A stretch of DNA of 64,000 bases from Dolomitihabitans soli (GCF_022213955.1 NZ_JAKNTW010000011.1:1-64000), one strand, 5' to 3'; shown: positions 1 to 9,737, counted from the first letter of the stretch. Notes: a model not told the origin generated them from the sequence alone. Translations and numbers: made by a program.

Positions 1-70
1 TCCGCTCGACTTGCATGTGTTAAGCACGCCGCCAGCGTTCGTCCTGAGCCAGGATCAAACTCTCCAAAAA
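1..70 (-). rRNA. rrs: 16S rRNA, 5' end only
   Basis: The reverse complement reads GAGAGTTTGATCCTGGCTCA followed by the usual start of bacterial 16S (GACGAACGCTGGCGGCGTGC). Aligning the GAGUUUGAUC block to E. coli numbering puts the mature 5' end at about position 70. Only about 70 nt are present; the gene runs off the left edge. A leader and promoter lie at higher coordinates. Confidence 0.97.
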
Positions 71-117
71 ATGCTTGGAAACTTCACCTGGCTGACATAA
101 ATGTCAACCAAAGGAAT

Positions 118-193
118 CCGTCACAATAAACGTGACGGGGTTGTGCATCATGCACTGGCTTTTTGAACACACTGTTGAGTTCTCAAGAAACGG
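118..193 (-). promoter_or_regulatory. rrn leader: boxA-like antitermination motif and processing stem
   Basis: On the minus strand positions 193-166 read GTTTCTTGAGAACTCAACAG, the boxA-like element common in actinobacterial rRNA leaders. Further downstream, positions 118-124 and 132-138 form a perfect 7-bp stem (CCGTCAC / GTGACGG) that could take part in leader folding or RNase III processing. The roles follow from known rrn leaders and were not tested. Confidence 0.75.
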
Positions 194-261
194 ACGCGTA
201 CACCGCCGAACCAGAACCACTCAGGTCCGATCCGATCGGAGGCGTGTACTTCCGCACTCTT

Positions 262-290
262 ATTTTACTATATCGAGTGATTCTTGTCAA
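262..290 (-). promoter_or_regulatory. rRNA operon promoter (-35 TTGACA, -10 TAAAAT)
   Basis: On the minus strand TTGACA (290-285) and TAAAAT (267-262) are separated by exactly 17 nt. This is a near-consensus housekeeping-sigma promoter, with transcription expected to begin near 255 and run through the leader into 16S. It is the best promoter match in the window. Confidence 0.88.
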
Positions 291-308
291 ATCGCTCGAT
301 TTTTTCTT

Positions 309-330
309 GTTGTCCCGTTTCTGGGACAAC
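309..330. promoter_or_regulatory. 8-bp-arm palindrome just upstream of the rrn promoter
   Basis: GTTGTCCC-N6-GGGACAAC is a perfect inverted repeat. It ends 18 nt upstream of the rrn -35 box, at roughly -55 to -75 relative to the expected start. Its position suits an activator or UP-type site for rRNA transcription. I do not recognise the binding protein. A terminator for something upstream is less likely because the AT-rich run on its left belongs to the promoter. Confidence 0.5.
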
Positions 331-896
331 CCCTCCAACTTACTCCATCATCTGGCCTGCACCAAATCGTGCTGATAGGCCCGAACCCGGGGTAAGGAGA
401 GTGGGAGCAGCACCTCTCAGCGCCACAAGAGAAATCTTAGCACTCTCAGCGCGGCCCAAGGCTTCATCTTCAGTAACGATGAGGTCTACCCCTGGTTCAG
501 GGTGGCTAAACATGCAGCACGCCCGGTGGCGGATCGCCCGGCAACCGCTCCCTGCTCGCACCCTTGCTGTCCAGGCCGATCCGGATGCCCAGGTGGGTTC
601 GCCCGCTGATCGCCCGTCTCGGCACCGATGACGTCTGGCCAACCAGGGATCGCGAGGGTTCGCCGACGCACCCCGGCGTCACACCGAGGCCTGCTCCGCC
701 ACCACGGCACGCAACACGCCGCCGACGACCGTGAAGTCGCCCAGCGGCGTGACCAGGACCTCGGCCGGCCGGTCACGGCCCGACCCAATGCGCGCCGGGA
801 GCCCGTGACCGGGGACCGCCACGCCGGGCCGCGATCAGGACCGCCCGAAATCCGGCACGGGGCCCACGACATCAACACAACGTGACGACCTGGGGG
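331..896. other. 566-bp gap between valS and the rrn promoter, no convincing gene
   Basis: No ORF here resembles a known family. Two minus-strand fragments read like protein. One is a 57-codon ATG ORF at 340-513 (contains VDLIVTEDEALGR) with unusually low third-position GC for this genome. The other is a GTG ORF at 679-822 just after valS (contains RPAEVLVTPLGDFTVV), with no ribosome binding site. Both may be decayed gene ends. No folC follows valS here, although that pairing is common in actinobacteria. Confidence 0.5.
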
Positions 897-3473
897 TCAG
901 CCCTCGGGCAGGGCGGCCAGCTGGGCTTCAAGGCGTCTGATGTCCTCATCGGCCTGGACGGCGCGGGCCCGGACCCCTGCGACGACGTCGTCGGGAGCCT
1001 TGGCCATGAACTGCTCGTTGCCGAGCTTCCCCGCCGACTGCGCCGCGTCCTTACGGGCAGCCGCCAGATCCTTCTCCAACCGCTTCCGCTCGGCGACGAC
1101 GTCGATGGTCCCCGCAGTGTCGATCTCCACCTCTACCGTGCCGATGGTCAGGCGGGCCGTGGGACTGAACGTGTCCGACGGCTGGTCGAGGCGGAGCAGT
1201 GTGCGGATGGCGAGCTCGTGCGGGGCGAGGGACGCGCCCGCGAGGGAGAGCCGGGCGGCCACCCGCTGACCGGGCTTGAGTCCCTGGTCGGAACGGAAGC
1301 GGCGGACTTCGGTGACCAGAGCCTGGACCTGGAGGATCTCGGCTTCGGCCGCAGGGTTCCGGTAGGCGGGGTCGGCCACCGGCCAGGACGCGACGACGAG
1401 GGAATCCCGGCCGGTCAGCGCGCGCCACAACTCCTCCGTCACGAACGGCACCAGCGGGTGCAGCAGCCGGAGCAGGGCGTCGAAGACATGGCCGAGGACG
1501 AGCCGGGTTCCGTCGAGGCCGGCCGAAAGCTGGATCTTGGCGAGTTCGACGTACCAGTCGCAGACCTCGTCCCATGCGAAGTGGTAGAGGAGGTCGGACG
1601 CCTTCGCGAATTCGAAGCCGGCGAGCGCGTCGTCGACCGACGCGATCACGGTCTGCAGGCGGGAGAGGATCCACCGGTCGGCGGCGGTCAGTTCGGCGGG
1701 CAGCGCGTCACTGACCGAGGCGCCGTTCATCAGCGCGAAGCGGGTGGCGTTCCAGATCTTGTTGCAGAAGTTGCGCGAGCCCCCCGCCCACTCCTCGCTG
1801 ACCGCGACGTCGGACCCGGGGTTGGCGCCGCGAAGAAGAGTGAAGCGGGTCGCGTCGGCTCCGTAGCGCTCGATCCAGTCGAGCGGATCCACCACGTTGC
1901 CGAACGACTTGGACATCTTCTTGCCGTGCTGGTCGCGGACCATGCCGTGCAGGGCGACCACGCGGAACGGCGGCTGCCCGTCCATCGCGTAGAGACCGAG
2001 CATCATCATCCGGGCCACCCAGAAGAACAGGATGTCGTAGCCCGTGACGAGCACCGAAGTCGGGTAGAACTTCGCCAGTTCCGGGGTCTGCTCCGGCCAG
2101 CCGAGGGTCGAGAACGGCCACAGTCCCGAGGAGAACCAGGTGTCGAGCACGTCAGGGTCCTGAACGTAACCCGCCGGGGGCTCCTCGTCAGGGCCGACGC
2201 AGACGATCTCGCCTGCCGGGCCGTACCAGACCGGGATGCGGTGTCCCCACCAGAGCTGCCGCGAGATGCACCAGTCGTGCATGTCGTCGACCCACTCGAA
2301 GTAGCGTTTGGCCAGCTCGGGCGGGTGGATGGTGGTGCGGCCGTCGCGCACGGCGTCGCCGGCGGCCTTGGCGAGCGGCGACACGTTGACGAACCACTGC
2401 AGGGACAGCCTCGGCTCGACGACCGTCTTGCAGCGCGAGCAGTGCCCGACGGAGTGGAGGTAGGGCCGCTTCTCGGCGACGATCCGGCCCTCCGCGCGCA
2501 GCGCGGCGACCACGGCGGGCCTGGCCTCGAACCGGTCAAGCCCTTCGAAGGGACCGTGCGCGGTGATCACACCGCGCTCGTCCATCACGGTGAGGGAGGG
2601 CAGCGAGTGACGGCGGCCGATCTCGAAGTCGTTGGGGTCGTGCGCCGGGGTGACCTTGACCGCGCCGGTGCCGAATGCCGGGTCGACGTGTTCGTCGGCC
2701 ACGATCGGGATCCGCCGCCCGGTGAGCGGGAGCTCCACCTCGCGCCCGATCAGGTGCGCGTAGCGTTCGTCGGCGGGGTGGACGGCCACCGCGGTGTCGC
2801 CGAGCATCGTCTCCGCCCGGGTGGTGGCGACCACGATGGCGTCGTCGCCCTCGCCGTACCTGATCGAGATGAGCTCGCCCTCGTCCTCGCTGTGCTCCAC
2901 CTCGATGTCGGACAGCGCGGTCAGGCAGCGCGGGCACCAGTTGATGATGCGCTCGGCGCGATAGATGAGCTTCTCGTCGAACAGGCTCTTGAAGATGGTC
3001 TGTACGGCGCGCGAGAGGTTGTCGTCCATGGTGAACCGCTCGCGGGACCAGTCGACGCCGTCGCCGAGCTTGCGCATCTGGCCGAGGATCCGGCCGCCCG
3101 ACTCCTCCTTCCACCGCCAGACCCGCTCCACGAACGCCTCACGGCCCAGGTCGTGGCGAGACATCCCGTCTTTGGCGATCTCACGTTCGACGACGTTCTG
3201 GGTGGCGATGCCGGCGTGGTCCATGCCCGGCAGCCAGAGGGTCTCCGCACCGGCCATCCGCGCACGGCGGGTCAGCGCGTCCTGGATCGAGTGGTCCAGC
3301 GCGTGGCCGATGTGCAGCGAACCCGTCACATTGGGCGGGGGAAGGACGATCGAGTACGGCTCGCGGTCGCTACCCGGGCTCGCGGTGAAGTAGCCCTCGG
3401 ATACCCAGCGGTCATAGTTCCGGGTCTCGACTTCCGCGGGCGTGTACTGGGTGGGCAGCTCTGGCGTGGTCAC
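897..3473 (-). CDS. valS: Valyl-tRNA synthetase
   Basis: Cytosolic class I aminoacyl-tRNA synthetase that charges tRNA-Val. The N-terminal catalytic signature GSLHIGH lies at residues 51-57 and the KMSKS loop ([11 protein letters not shown]) near residue 520. The C-terminus carries a charged coiled coil ([19 protein letters not shown]), as in the ValS tRNA-binding arm. I start at GTG 3473 ([14 protein letters not shown], 858 aa), which matches family N-termini; a longer in-frame extension to 3569 is possible but looks non-native. It begins 43 nt after clpX, so it is probably cotranscribed with the clp genes. No T-box leader is visible. Confidence 0.97.
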   Translation of the reverse strand: MTTPELPTQYTPAEVETRNYDRWVSEGYFTASPGSDREPYSIVLPPPNVTGSLHIGHALDHSIQDALTRRARMAGAETLWLPGMDHAGIATQNVVEREIAKDGMSRHDLGREAFVERVWRWKEESGGRILGQMRKLGDGVDWSRERFTMDDNLSRAVQTIFKSLFDEKLIYRAERIINWCPRCLTALSDIEVEHSEDEGELISIRYGEGDDAIVVATTRAETMLGDTAVAVHPADERYAHLIGREVELPLTGRRIPIVADEHVDPAFGTGAVKVTPAHDPNDFEIGRRHSLPSLTVMDERGVITAHGPFEGLDRFEARPAVVAALRAEGRIVAEKRPYLHSVGHCSRCKTVVEPRLSLQWFVNVSPLAKAAGDAVRDGRTTIHPPELAKRYFEWVDDMHDWCISRQLWWGHRIPVWYGPAGEIVCVGPDEEPPAGYVQDPDVLDTWFSSGLWPFSTLGWPEQTPELAKFYPTSVLVTGYDILFFWVARMMMLGLYAMDGQPPFRVVALHGMVRDQHGKKMSKSFGNVVDPLDWIERYGADATRFTLLRGANPGSDVAVSEEWAGGSRNFCNKIWNATRFALMNGASVSDALPAELTAADRWILSRLQTVIASVDDALAGFEFAKASDLLYHFAWDEVCDWYVELAKIQLSAGLDGTRLVLGHVFDALLRLLHPLVPFVTEELWRALTGRDSLVVASWPVADPAYRNPAAEAEILQVQALVTEVRRFRSDQGLKPGQRVAARLSLAGASLAPHELAIRTLLRLDQPSDTFSPTARLTIGTVEVEIDTAGTIDVVAERKRLEKDLAAARKDAAQSAGKLGNEQFMAKAPDDVVAGVRARAVQADEDIRRLEAQLAALPEG

Positions 3474-3516
3474 GGTGGTTAATTCTACGGATGTCCACCG
3501 GCTCCCTTGCCCAAAC

Positions 3517-4800
3517 TCAGGCGGACTTCTCCCGCGGCGCGCGCTGCTGCTTGGCCTGAAGCTGGTCACGGGGCACCAGCGTGGGGTTGACGTGCTCCAG
3601 CACGGACGCCCGATCGATGATCACCCGGGCGACGTCCTGTCGGCTGGGCACCTCGTACATCACCGAGAGGAGCACCTCCTCCAGGATCGCGCGCAGGCCA
3701 CGTGCTCCGGTGCCGCGCAGGATCGCCTGGTCGGCGATGGCCTCCAGCGCGTCGTCACCGAACTCCAGCTCGACCCCGTCGAGCTCGAAGAGCCGCCGGT
3801 ACTGCTTGACGAGGGCGTTGCGCGGCTCGGTGAGGATCTGGATGAGCGCCTCACGGTCGAGGTTGTGCACGCTCGTGATGACCGGCAACCGGCCGACGAA
3901 CTCGGGGATCATGCCGAACTTGAGCAGGTCCTCGGGCATGACGTCGCCGAAGATGTCGGAGGCGTCGATCTCGTCCTTGGAGTGCAGGATGGCGTTGAAG
4001 CCGATCCCCTTCTTGCCGATCCGGGACTCGATGATCTTTTCCAGGCCGGCGAACGCGCCGCCGCAGATGAACAGCACGTTGGTGGTGTCGATCTGGATGA
4101 ACTCCTGGTGGGGGTGCTTGCGCCCGCCCTGCGGGGGCACCGACGCCGTGGTGCCCTCGAGGATCTTCAGCAGCGCCTGCTGGACGCCCTCGCCCGACAC
4201 GTCACGCGTGATCGACGGGTTCTCGCTCTTTCGAGCGATCTTGTCGACCTCGTCGATGTAGATGATGCCGGTCTCGGCCTTCTTGACGTCGTAGTCGGCG
4301 GCCTGGATCAGCTTCAGCAGGATGTTCTCGACGTCCTCCCCGACATAGCCCGCCTCGGTGAGCGCGGTCGCGTCGGCGATGGCGAAGGGCACGTTCAGCA
4401 TCTTCGCGAGCGTCTGCGCCAGGAGGGTCTTGCCGGAACCGGTCGGACCCAGCAGCAGGATGTTGGACTTCGCCAGCTCGACACCGTCGTCGCGGCTGCG
4501 CTCGCCTGACTGCACCCGCTTGTAGTGGTTGTAGACGGCGACCGAGAGCGCCTTCTTCGCCTTGTCCTGACCGATGACGTAGGCGTCGAGGAACTCGTAG
4601 ATCTCGCGGGGCTTGGGCAGGTTGTCCCACTTGAGCTCGGAGGACTCGGAGAGCTCCTCCTCGATGATCTCGTTGCAGAGATCGATGCACTCATCGCAGA
4701 TGTACACGCCGGGCCCGGCGATGAGCTTCTTGACTTGCTTCTGGCTCTTTCCGCAGAACGAGCACTTCAGCAGGTCTCCCCCGTCGCCGATGCGTGCCAC
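3517..4800 (-). CDS. clpX: ClpX, ATPase subunit of the Clp protease
   Basis: AAA+ unfoldase that feeds substrates to ClpP. The N-terminal zinc-binding domain has Cys13, Cys16, Cys35 and Cys38 (CSFC ... CDEC). Walker A GPTGSGKT is near residue 120, the pore loop GYVGEDVE and Walker [10 protein letters not shown] follow, then the arginine-finger region. Start chosen at GTG 4800 because AAAGGAG sits 8 nt upstream and the N-terminus [16 protein letters not shown] is that of the family; 427 aa is normal. It lies downstream of clpP1-clpP2, separated by a strong hairpin that may reduce readthrough. Confidence 0.98.
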   Translation of the reverse strand: MARIGDGGDLLKCSFCGKSQKQVKKLIAGPGVYICDECIDLCNEIIEEELSESSELKWDNLPKPREIYEFLDAYVIGQDKAKKALSVAVYNHYKRVQSGERSRDDGVELAKSNILLLGPTGSGKTLLAQTLAKMLNVPFAIADATALTEAGYVGEDVENILLKLIQAADYDVKKAETGIIYIDEVDKIARKSENPSITRDVSGEGVQQALLKILEGTTASVPPQGGRKHPHQEFIQIDTTNVLFICGGAFAGLEKIIESRIGKKGIGFNAILHSKDEIDASDIFGDVMPEDLLKFGMIPEFVGRLPVITSVHNLDREALIQILTEPRNALVKQYRRLFELDGVELEFGDDALEAIADQAILRGTGARGLRAILEEVLLSVMYEVPSRQDVARVIIDRASVLEHVNPTLVPRDQLQAKQQRAPREKSA

Positions 4801-4944
4801 CCCAGATACTCCTTTGCGTGGGACCGCCCTGCTACCGCGGTCCGTTTCTTTCGTCCCGGCCCGATGCCGGATCCGAAAAGTCATCCCGCTCAGGTTTCGA
4901 CGTTACCGTCTCCCAGGCCCTCAGTGAGCCCCCTGGCGGCGAGT

Positions 4945-4983
4945 CGCACCGGAACGTGCCCAATTGGGCACGGTTCCGGTGCG
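4945..4983 (-). terminator. Stem-loop between clpP2 and clpX
   Basis: A roughly 19-bp inverted repeat (CGCACCGGAAC-GTGCCCAA with its complement, one bulged G) lies directly after the clpP2 stop and has no T-run. It could be a partial terminator or an mRNA-stabilising 3' structure that uncouples clpP1P2 from clpX-valS expression. Confidence 0.65.
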
Positions 4984-4993
4984 CGCGTCCCTG

Positions 4994-5638
4994 TTAAGAA
5001 GCGACAGCCTGCGCTCGCTTCTTCCGCGACGGGATGATGTCATCCACCAGGCCGTATGCCTTCGCCTCGTCGGCGCTGAGAATCTTGTCGCGCTCGATGT
5101 CGCGACGCACCTCGTCGGCGTCCTTGCCAGAGTGCCTCGCCACGATCTCCTCGAGGAGGGCCCGCATCCGCAGGATCTCCCTCGCCTGGATCTCGATGTC
5201 GCTTCCCTGACCGCCGCCCTCGGTGGAGGGCTGGTGGATCAGGACCCGCGCGTTCGGCAGTGCGAAACGCTTGCCCTGCGTGCCGCCTGCCAGCAGCACG
5301 GCCGCCGCCGACGCCGCCTGGCCGAGGCAGACCGTCTGGATCTCCGGCCGGACGAACTGCATCGTGTCATAGATCGCCGTCATCGCGGTGAACGACCCAC
5401 CCGGCGAGTTGATGTAGATGCTGATGTCACGGTCGGGATCGAGCGACTCCAGTGTCAGGAGCTGGGCCATCACATCGTTGGCCGACGCGTCGTCGATCTG
5501 CACTCCGAGGAAGATGATGCGGTCCTCGAAGAGCTTGTTATAGGGGTTCATCTCCTTCACGCCGTACGTCGTGCGTTCGACGAACGAAGGGATGATGTAT
5601 CGGCCGTTGATGTCTCCCGGCCGGATCAGCTCACTCAC
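4994..5638 (-). CDS. clpP2: ClpP2, ATP-dependent Clp protease proteolytic subunit
   Basis: Serine protease subunit of the actinobacterial ClpP1P2 complex. The catalytic Ser is in GQAASAAA, the His in LIHQPS and the Asp in RDIERD; the oxyanion segment SPGGSFT is present. 214 aa, normal length. The stop of clpP1 lies only 11 nt before this start, so the two are in one operon, as expected for a hetero-oligomeric pair. Confidence 0.97.
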   Translation of the reverse strand: MSELIRPGDINGRYIIPSFVERTTYGVKEMNPYNKLFEDRIIFLGVQIDDASANDVMAQLLTLESLDPDRDISIYINSPGGSFTAMTAIYDTMQFVRPEIQTVCLGQAASAAAVLLAGGTQGKRFALPNARVLIHQPSTEGGGQGSDIEIQAREILRMRALLEEIVARHSGKDADEVRRDIERDKILSADEAKAYGLVDDIIPSRKKRAQAVAS

Positions 5639-5649
5639 CTTATGCCCCT

Positions 5650-6294
5650 TCAGGAGACGGCGCCGGATGAGGGCACCTGCCGTGCGCTGCGGACGACCTG
5701 GTCGATGAAGCCGTAATCCTTGGCCTCGTCGGCGGTGAACCAGCGGTCACGGTCGGAGTCCTTCTCGATCTGGTCGAGCGGCTGGCCCGTGTGGTGGGCG
5801 ATGCGCTCGGCCAGGGTCTTCTTGACGTAAAGCATCTGCTCCGCCTGGATGGCGATGTCGGCGGCGGTGCCGCCGATGCCACCCGAAGGCTGGTGCATCA
5901 TCACGCGTGCGTGCGGCAGCGCGTAACGCTTGCCCTGCGCACCGGCGCAGAGCAGGAACTGCCCCATCGAGGCGGCGAGCCCCATGGCCACCGTGCACAC
6001 GTTGTTAGGCACGTATTCCATCATGTCGTAAATCGCCATGCCGGCTGTCACGGAGCCGCCTGGCGAGTTGATGTACAGCCAGATGTCACGGTCGGAGTCG
6101 TCGGCGGCGAGGAGCAGCAGCTCCGCGCAGATTCGGTTGGCGATCTCGTCGTTGACCTGGGTGCCCAGCACGATGATGCGCTCGCGCAGCAGCCGCTGGT
6201 AGAGCTGGTCTTCGAGCCGGAACGAGCCGTTCGGCTGACTCATCGACTCAGGACCGGATCCGGTCGGCTGGAAGAAGGTCGGCGGGCTGGTCAC
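5650..6294 (-). CDS. clpP1: ClpP1, ATP-dependent Clp protease proteolytic subunit
   Basis: First ClpP paralogue of the operon. The Ser is in GLAASMGQF, the His in MMHQPSGG and the Asp in DSDRD. Start GTG 6294 ([14 protein letters not shown], 214 aa) is preferred because GGAAGG lies 7 nt upstream; the ATG at 6243 lacks a Shine-Dalgarno. A ClgR-type box lies about 90 nt upstream. The clpP1-clpP2-clpX-valS order follows tig, so nascent-chain folding and degradation functions are grouped. Confidence 0.96.
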   Translation of the reverse strand: MTSPPTFFQPTGSGPESMSQPNGSFRLEDQLYQRLLRERIIVLGTQVNDEIANRICAELLLLAADDSDRDIWLYINSPGGSVTAGMAIYDMMEYVPNNVCTVAMGLAASMGQFLLCAGAQGKRYALPHARVMMHQPSGGIGGTAADIAIQAEQMLYVKKTLAERIAHHTGQPLDQIEKDSDRDRWFTADEAKDYGFIDQVVRSARQVPSSGAVS

Positions 6295-6384
6295 AGCGTC
6301 ACCTTCCGATGCGTCGTAATCGATTTTGGCTTTGCTTGTGACCCTAACGCGCGCCACGTACCGGACATGCCGCCTCCACGGGCT

Positions 6385-6398
6385 GTTCGCTGTCGGCG
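6385..6398. promoter_or_regulatory. ClgR-type operator upstream of clpP1
   Basis: GTTCGC-TGTCG-GCG matches the GTTCGC-N5-GCG recognition motif described for ClgR, the actinobacterial activator of clp genes. It lies about 90 nt before the clpP1 start. A weak -10 (TAGGGT, 6346-6341 on the minus strand) follows at a plausible distance. The motif match is seen directly; binding by ClgR is inferred. Confidence 0.7.
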
Positions 6399-6424
6399 CA
6401 GGTAGCACACCGATGGGAATACGA

Positions 6425-6458
6425 CGGCGCCCCGCCGCAGGTGCACGACGGGGCGCCG
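6425..6458 (-). terminator. tig terminator hairpin
   Basis: CGGCGCCCCG (6425-6434) pairs perfectly with CGGGGCGCCG (6449-6458). The hairpin lies 16 nt beyond the tig stop, without a T-run. It separates the tig transcript from the clpP1 promoter region. Confidence 0.7.
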
Positions 6459-6474
6459 GTTCGCGTGGGTGAGC

Positions 6475-7860
6475 CTACTGCGCGGCGGGCTGCTCCGCAG
6501 CGGGCGCCTCGTCCTCGGACTCCTCCTCGGACGGCGGGTTGATCTCGGTGTAAATGGCCTTGAGGTCGACTTCGTTGCCGGCCTCGTCGGTCACCTTGGC
6601 GGCGTCGCCGACGACCGACTTGGCCTTGTCACGGACGATCTCGACCATGGCCAGCGTGAGCTGGTCGTTGTCGGCCAGGTGCTGCGCGAGGGTGTTGGGC
6701 GCGACGTTGAGCTCCATCGCGCGGCGCACCACGAAGTTGGTGAGCTCCGACTCGGAGACCCCCAGCTCCTCCTGCTTGGCGATCTTGTCGAGCACGAAGC
6801 CCGTCTTGAGCGCCTTCGCGGCGGCCTCGTCGAACTCCTTGTAGCGATCTTCCTCGGTGGTCTGGTAGAGGCGGAAGAACGCCTCCTTGCTCAGGCCGCT
6901 CTCGGCGATCTGGTGCTCGAGGTTGTGCTTGCGCGCGTCGATCTCGGTGGTGAGCGCGCTGTCGGGCAGCGGGATGTCCAGCTTGCCGAGCAGGGCGTCC
7001 ATGGCCTTCTCACGGGCCTGCATGACCTGGTCGATCAGCTTGTTGCGGCGGACCTGCCCGCGCAGGCTGTCGCGGAGCTCCTCAAGCGTGTCGAACTCGC
7101 TGGCCAGCTGGGCGAACTCGTCGTCCAGCTCCGGGAGCACCTTCTCCTTGACCGACTTCACCGAGACCGTGATCTCGGCCTCCTCGCCGGCGTTCTCGCC
7201 GCCGACCAGGGTCGAGGTGAAGGACTTCTCCTCCTCCGCGGACATGCCTTCGAGCGTGTCGTCGAGGCCCTGGAGCACGGAACCCGCGCCGACCTCGTAG
7301 GACACCTCGCTCGCCTGCTGCTCCTCGATGTTCTTCCCATCGATCGCGGCGGCGAGGTCCATGACCACGTAGTCGCCGGTCGCGGCCGGGCGCTCGACAC
7401 CCGAGAGGGTGGCGAAGCGCTGGCGCAGGGAGTCGAGCTGGGAGTCGATGTCGTCGTCGGCGACCTCGGCCGTCTCAACCGTGACCTCGATGTCGGCGAA
7501 ATCGGGGACGTCGAAGTTAGGCCGGATGTCCACCTCGGCGGTGAACTCGACCTGCTCGCCGTCCTCGATCTTGGTGACCTCGATGTCCGGCTGGCTGACC
7601 GGGAAGATCTCGCTCTCGTCCACGGCCTGGCTGTACAGCTTCGGAACCGCGTCGTTGAGGGTCTCCTCCAGCACCACCGCGCGGCCGAAGCGCTGCTCGA
7701 TGATGCGGGCCGGGACCTTGCCGGGGCGGAAGCCGGGCACGCGGACCTGCTGCGCGACCTTCTTGTACGCCGCCTGCATGCTTTCGCCGAGCTCCTCGAA
7801 CGGCACCTCGACGGTGAGCTTCACCCGAGTGGGGCTGAGCTCCTCGACAGCGGTCTTCAC
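6475..7860 (-). CDS. tig: Trigger factor (ribosome-bound peptidyl-prolyl isomerase chaperone)
   Basis: Ribosome-associated chaperone. The N-terminal ribosome-binding domain has the GFRPGKVP signature (VRVPGFRPGKVPARII), followed by a central FKBP-like domain (near GDYVVMDL) and a long helical C-terminal domain. The acidic Ala/Pro/Glu-rich tail (EDEAPAAEQPAAQ) is usual in actinobacteria. Start GTG 7860 has AAGGAG 8 nt upstream. 461 aa, as expected. It has its own terminator and is followed by the clp operon. Confidence 0.97.
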   Translation of the reverse strand: MKTAVEELSPTRVKLTVEVPFEELGESMQAAYKKVAQQVRVPGFRPGKVPARIIEQRFGRAVVLEETLNDAVPKLYSQAVDESEIFPVSQPDIEVTKIEDGEQVEFTAEVDIRPNFDVPDFADIEVTVETAEVADDDIDSQLDSLRQRFATLSGVERPAATGDYVVMDLAAAIDGKNIEEQQASEVSYEVGAGSVLQGLDDTLEGMSAEEEKSFTSTLVGGENAGEEAEITVSVKSVKEKVLPELDDEFAQLASEFDTLEELRDSLRGQVRRNKLIDQVMQAREKAMDALLGKLDIPLPDSALTTEIDARKHNLEHQIAESGLSKEAFFRLYQTTEEDRYKEFDEAAAKALKTGFVLDKIAKQEELGVSESELTNFVVRRAMELNVAPNTLAQHLADNDQLTLAMVEIVRDKAKSVVGDAAKVTDEAGNEVDLKAIYTEINPPSEEESEDEAPAAEQPAAQ

Positions 7861-8122
7861 GGGGTGGTCTCCTTGATCAAGCTTCGAGTGATCGCGGGCG
7901 CGTCAAGTCGTGCTTCTCCGGTCGAGTCCGTCTCACCTCGCGACGCCCCCGCCGTTCTCGGCTCGACTTCTTCTCCCGTTACGGCTACCGCGGCAAGCTC
8001 GCGCGCCGCGCCCACATGAGCGGCGCTGATTCCCATCTTCCGGACATGCACAGTCGTGGCGGGTGTCCAGCGCCGCTGACCAGTCTAGGGCAGATACGCA
8101 CCGGCGAGCGACGATGCCGGCG

Positions 8123-8986
8123 TCAGATCTCCTTCATGATCTTGACAAGGATCTCCACGGTCTCATCAGGCGTGGTGCTCACGGCGCACAACCGCTCCAT
8201 GACCTCGCTGTACCGGTCGACGTCCTCGCGCTTGTCAAGGTAGAGGGCGCTGGCGAGTTGCTCGACGTAGACGACGTCGGGCAGCTCGTTGTCCTGAAAG
8301 CGCAGCACGCTGTACGCGCCGCCCTCCGCACTGTGACCGCCGAAGCTGAACGGCATGACCTGGATCGTGATGTTGGGCTGGCGCATCAGCTCCAGCAGGT
8401 GCTCCAGCTGCGCGCGCATCACGTCGGCCCCGCCGATCGGACGGCGCAGCGCGGCCTCGTCGATGACCGCCCAGAAGAACGGCCCCTGCCCTTCGAGCAC
8501 CCGCTGGCGCTCCATCCGCAGGTCGACGCGGCGGGCGATCTCGTGCGATCCGAGCCCCGCGGCGCCGGCCGTGATGACGGCCCGCGCGTACTCCTTGGTC
8601 TGCAACAACCCGGGGACGAACTGCACCTCGTAGGTGCGGATGCGGGAGGCGGCCTCCTCAAGGCCGACGTACGCCTGGAACCAGGAGGGAAGCAGGTCGT
8701 TGAAGCGGTGCCACCAGCCGGGTTCGTTGGCTCTGAGCACGAGGTCCATCACCGGCGTCCGGGCATCCTCGTCCTCCACGCCGTAGAAGGTGAGCAGGTC
8801 GGCCACATCGCGTTCCTTGAATCCGACGCGTCCGAGCTCCATCCGGCTGATCTTGGATTCAGACCCCCGGATCAGATGCCCGGCCTCCTCTCGGGAGATG
8901 CCCCTCGCCTCACGGAGGCGGCGCAGCTGCGAGCCTAGGAGGATACGCAGCGCCGTGGGACCGGCTCCCGGCTGTGTCTGCGTCAC
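8123..8986 (-). CDS. XRE-family regulator with DUF5753 C-terminal domain
   Basis: DNA-binding regulator of a class greatly expanded in morphologically complex actinobacteria. A helix-turn-helix occupies about residues 13-65 (LRRLREARGISREEAGHLIRG ... KISRMELG), followed by the DUF5753 sensor-like domain (PSWFQAYVGLEEAASRIRTYE, VPGLLQTKEYARAV). Start GTG 8986 has GGGAGG 4 nt upstream. Such genes usually sit beside a DUF397 or HATPase gene. Here an HATPase gene is divergent, across a 241-bp gap containing GACAC/GTGTC palindromes that may be its operator. Target genes are unknown. Confidence 0.9.
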   Translation of the reverse strand: MTQTQPGAGPTALRILLGSQLRRLREARGISREEAGHLIRGSESKISRMELGRVGFKERDVADLLTFYGVEDEDARTPVMDLVLRANEPGWWHRFNDLLPSWFQAYVGLEEAASRIRTYEVQFVPGLLQTKEYARAVITAGAAGLGSHEIARRVDLRMERQRVLEGQGPFFWAVIDEAALRRPIGGADVMRAQLEHLLELMRQPNITIQVMPFSFGGHSAEGGAYSVLRFQDNELPDVVYVEQLASALYLDKREDVDRYSEVMERLCAVSTTPDETVEILVKIMKEI

Positions 8987-9010
8987 ATCGCCTCCCTCAG
9001 GCTTAAGCCA

Positions 9011-9082
9011 GACACAGTGTCACTACTTCCGGCCTCGATGACAAGGTCTCAACCCCGTGTCCGATTCGCAAGCACCGACACG
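9011..9082. promoter_or_regulatory. GACAC/GTGTC inverted-repeat boxes in the XRE/HATPase divergent gap
   Basis: GACAC-A-GTGTC (9011-9021) is a perfect short palindrome 25 nt upstream of the regulator start. CGTGTC (9056-9061) and GACACG (9077-9082) form a second inverted pair. Repetition of the same half-site suggests autoregulation by the adjacent XRE protein. This is inference from position only. Confidence 0.4.
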
Positions 9083-9227
9083 TAATCGCCCATGCGGCTG
9101 CACAATGCAACTGCACGTGCATTTGGGTCTTGCAGCGGACGTTCCCGGTGACCCATGATGGCCTAGTGCCATTTTGGGCTAATGGTGCACTCGACCTGAA
9201 AACGGCAATGGTCGCGGAGACTTCACG

Positions 9228-9737
9228 ATGACAGCGGGAGGTATCGGCAGGATGGTGGAGGAGCCGACGTCCACTGCTGACTGCCTGCAGATTCATCGTC
9301 GTCTCCGGTTTCCGGACCTATTGCGGGGCAAGGCGTCGGAGACGGCCACCTGCCCGCTCCCGCCACAGGCCGACTCCGTGAAGACGGCTCGCGATGTGAC
9401 ACGCACCACATTGAACAACTGGGGCTTCTCCGATCTCGGCGATGACGCCGCCCTGGTGGTCTCCGAACTCGTCACCAACGCGGTCCGCTACGCCTCGTGC
9501 CTCCATCAGGCCACCGGCGATCTGCCGATAACCCTAATGCTCCTCCGTCTGGCCCCTCATGTCGTCCTCGCGGTTGCGGATCCGAGCGAAGTGGCTCCCG
9601 TTCCCAAGGAACCCGACTTCATCTCCGAGAACGGTCGCGGCCTCTACATCGTGGAGACCTACAGCCGGCACTGGGGCTGGGATCACCTCGACACCGGCGG
9701 CAAGGCCGTCTGGGCTCTCTTCAGCGCCGAGGGCTGA
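9228..9737 (+). CDS. ATP-binding protein of the anti-sigma/RsbW-like HATPase family
   Basis: Small cytosolic HATPase_c protein (169 aa). The N-box is VSELVTNAVRYA and the G2 box NGRGLYIVE; no other domain is present. Homologues act as anti-sigma serine kinases or partners of XRE/DUF5753 regulators. The start is ATG 9228 (GGAGA 7 nt upstream) or ATG 9252 (GGGAGG 10 nt upstream). The last codons and stop are duplicated in a 35-bp tandem repeat. It is divergent from the XRE gene, so the two probably form a regulatory pair. Confidence 0.88.
   Translation: MTAGGIGRMVEEPTSTADCLQIHRRLRFPDLLRGKASETATCPLPPQADSVKTARDVTRTTLNNWGFSDLGDDAALVVSELVTNAVRYASCLHQATGDLPITLMLLRLAPHVVLAVADPSEVAPVPKEPDFISENGRGLYIVETYSRHWGWDHLDTGGKAVWALFSAEG

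Noticed and set aside
897-3482. Long open frame on the plus strand opposite valS
   Set aside because: GC-rich antisense shadow of valS. Arg/Gly/Val-rich with no domain, while the minus strand has HIGH and KMSKS motifs.
7861-8122. tRNA gene upstream of tig
   Set aside because: I looked for cloverleaf pairing on both strands and found none; only two tRNAs (9904-9980, 10070-10140) are supported.
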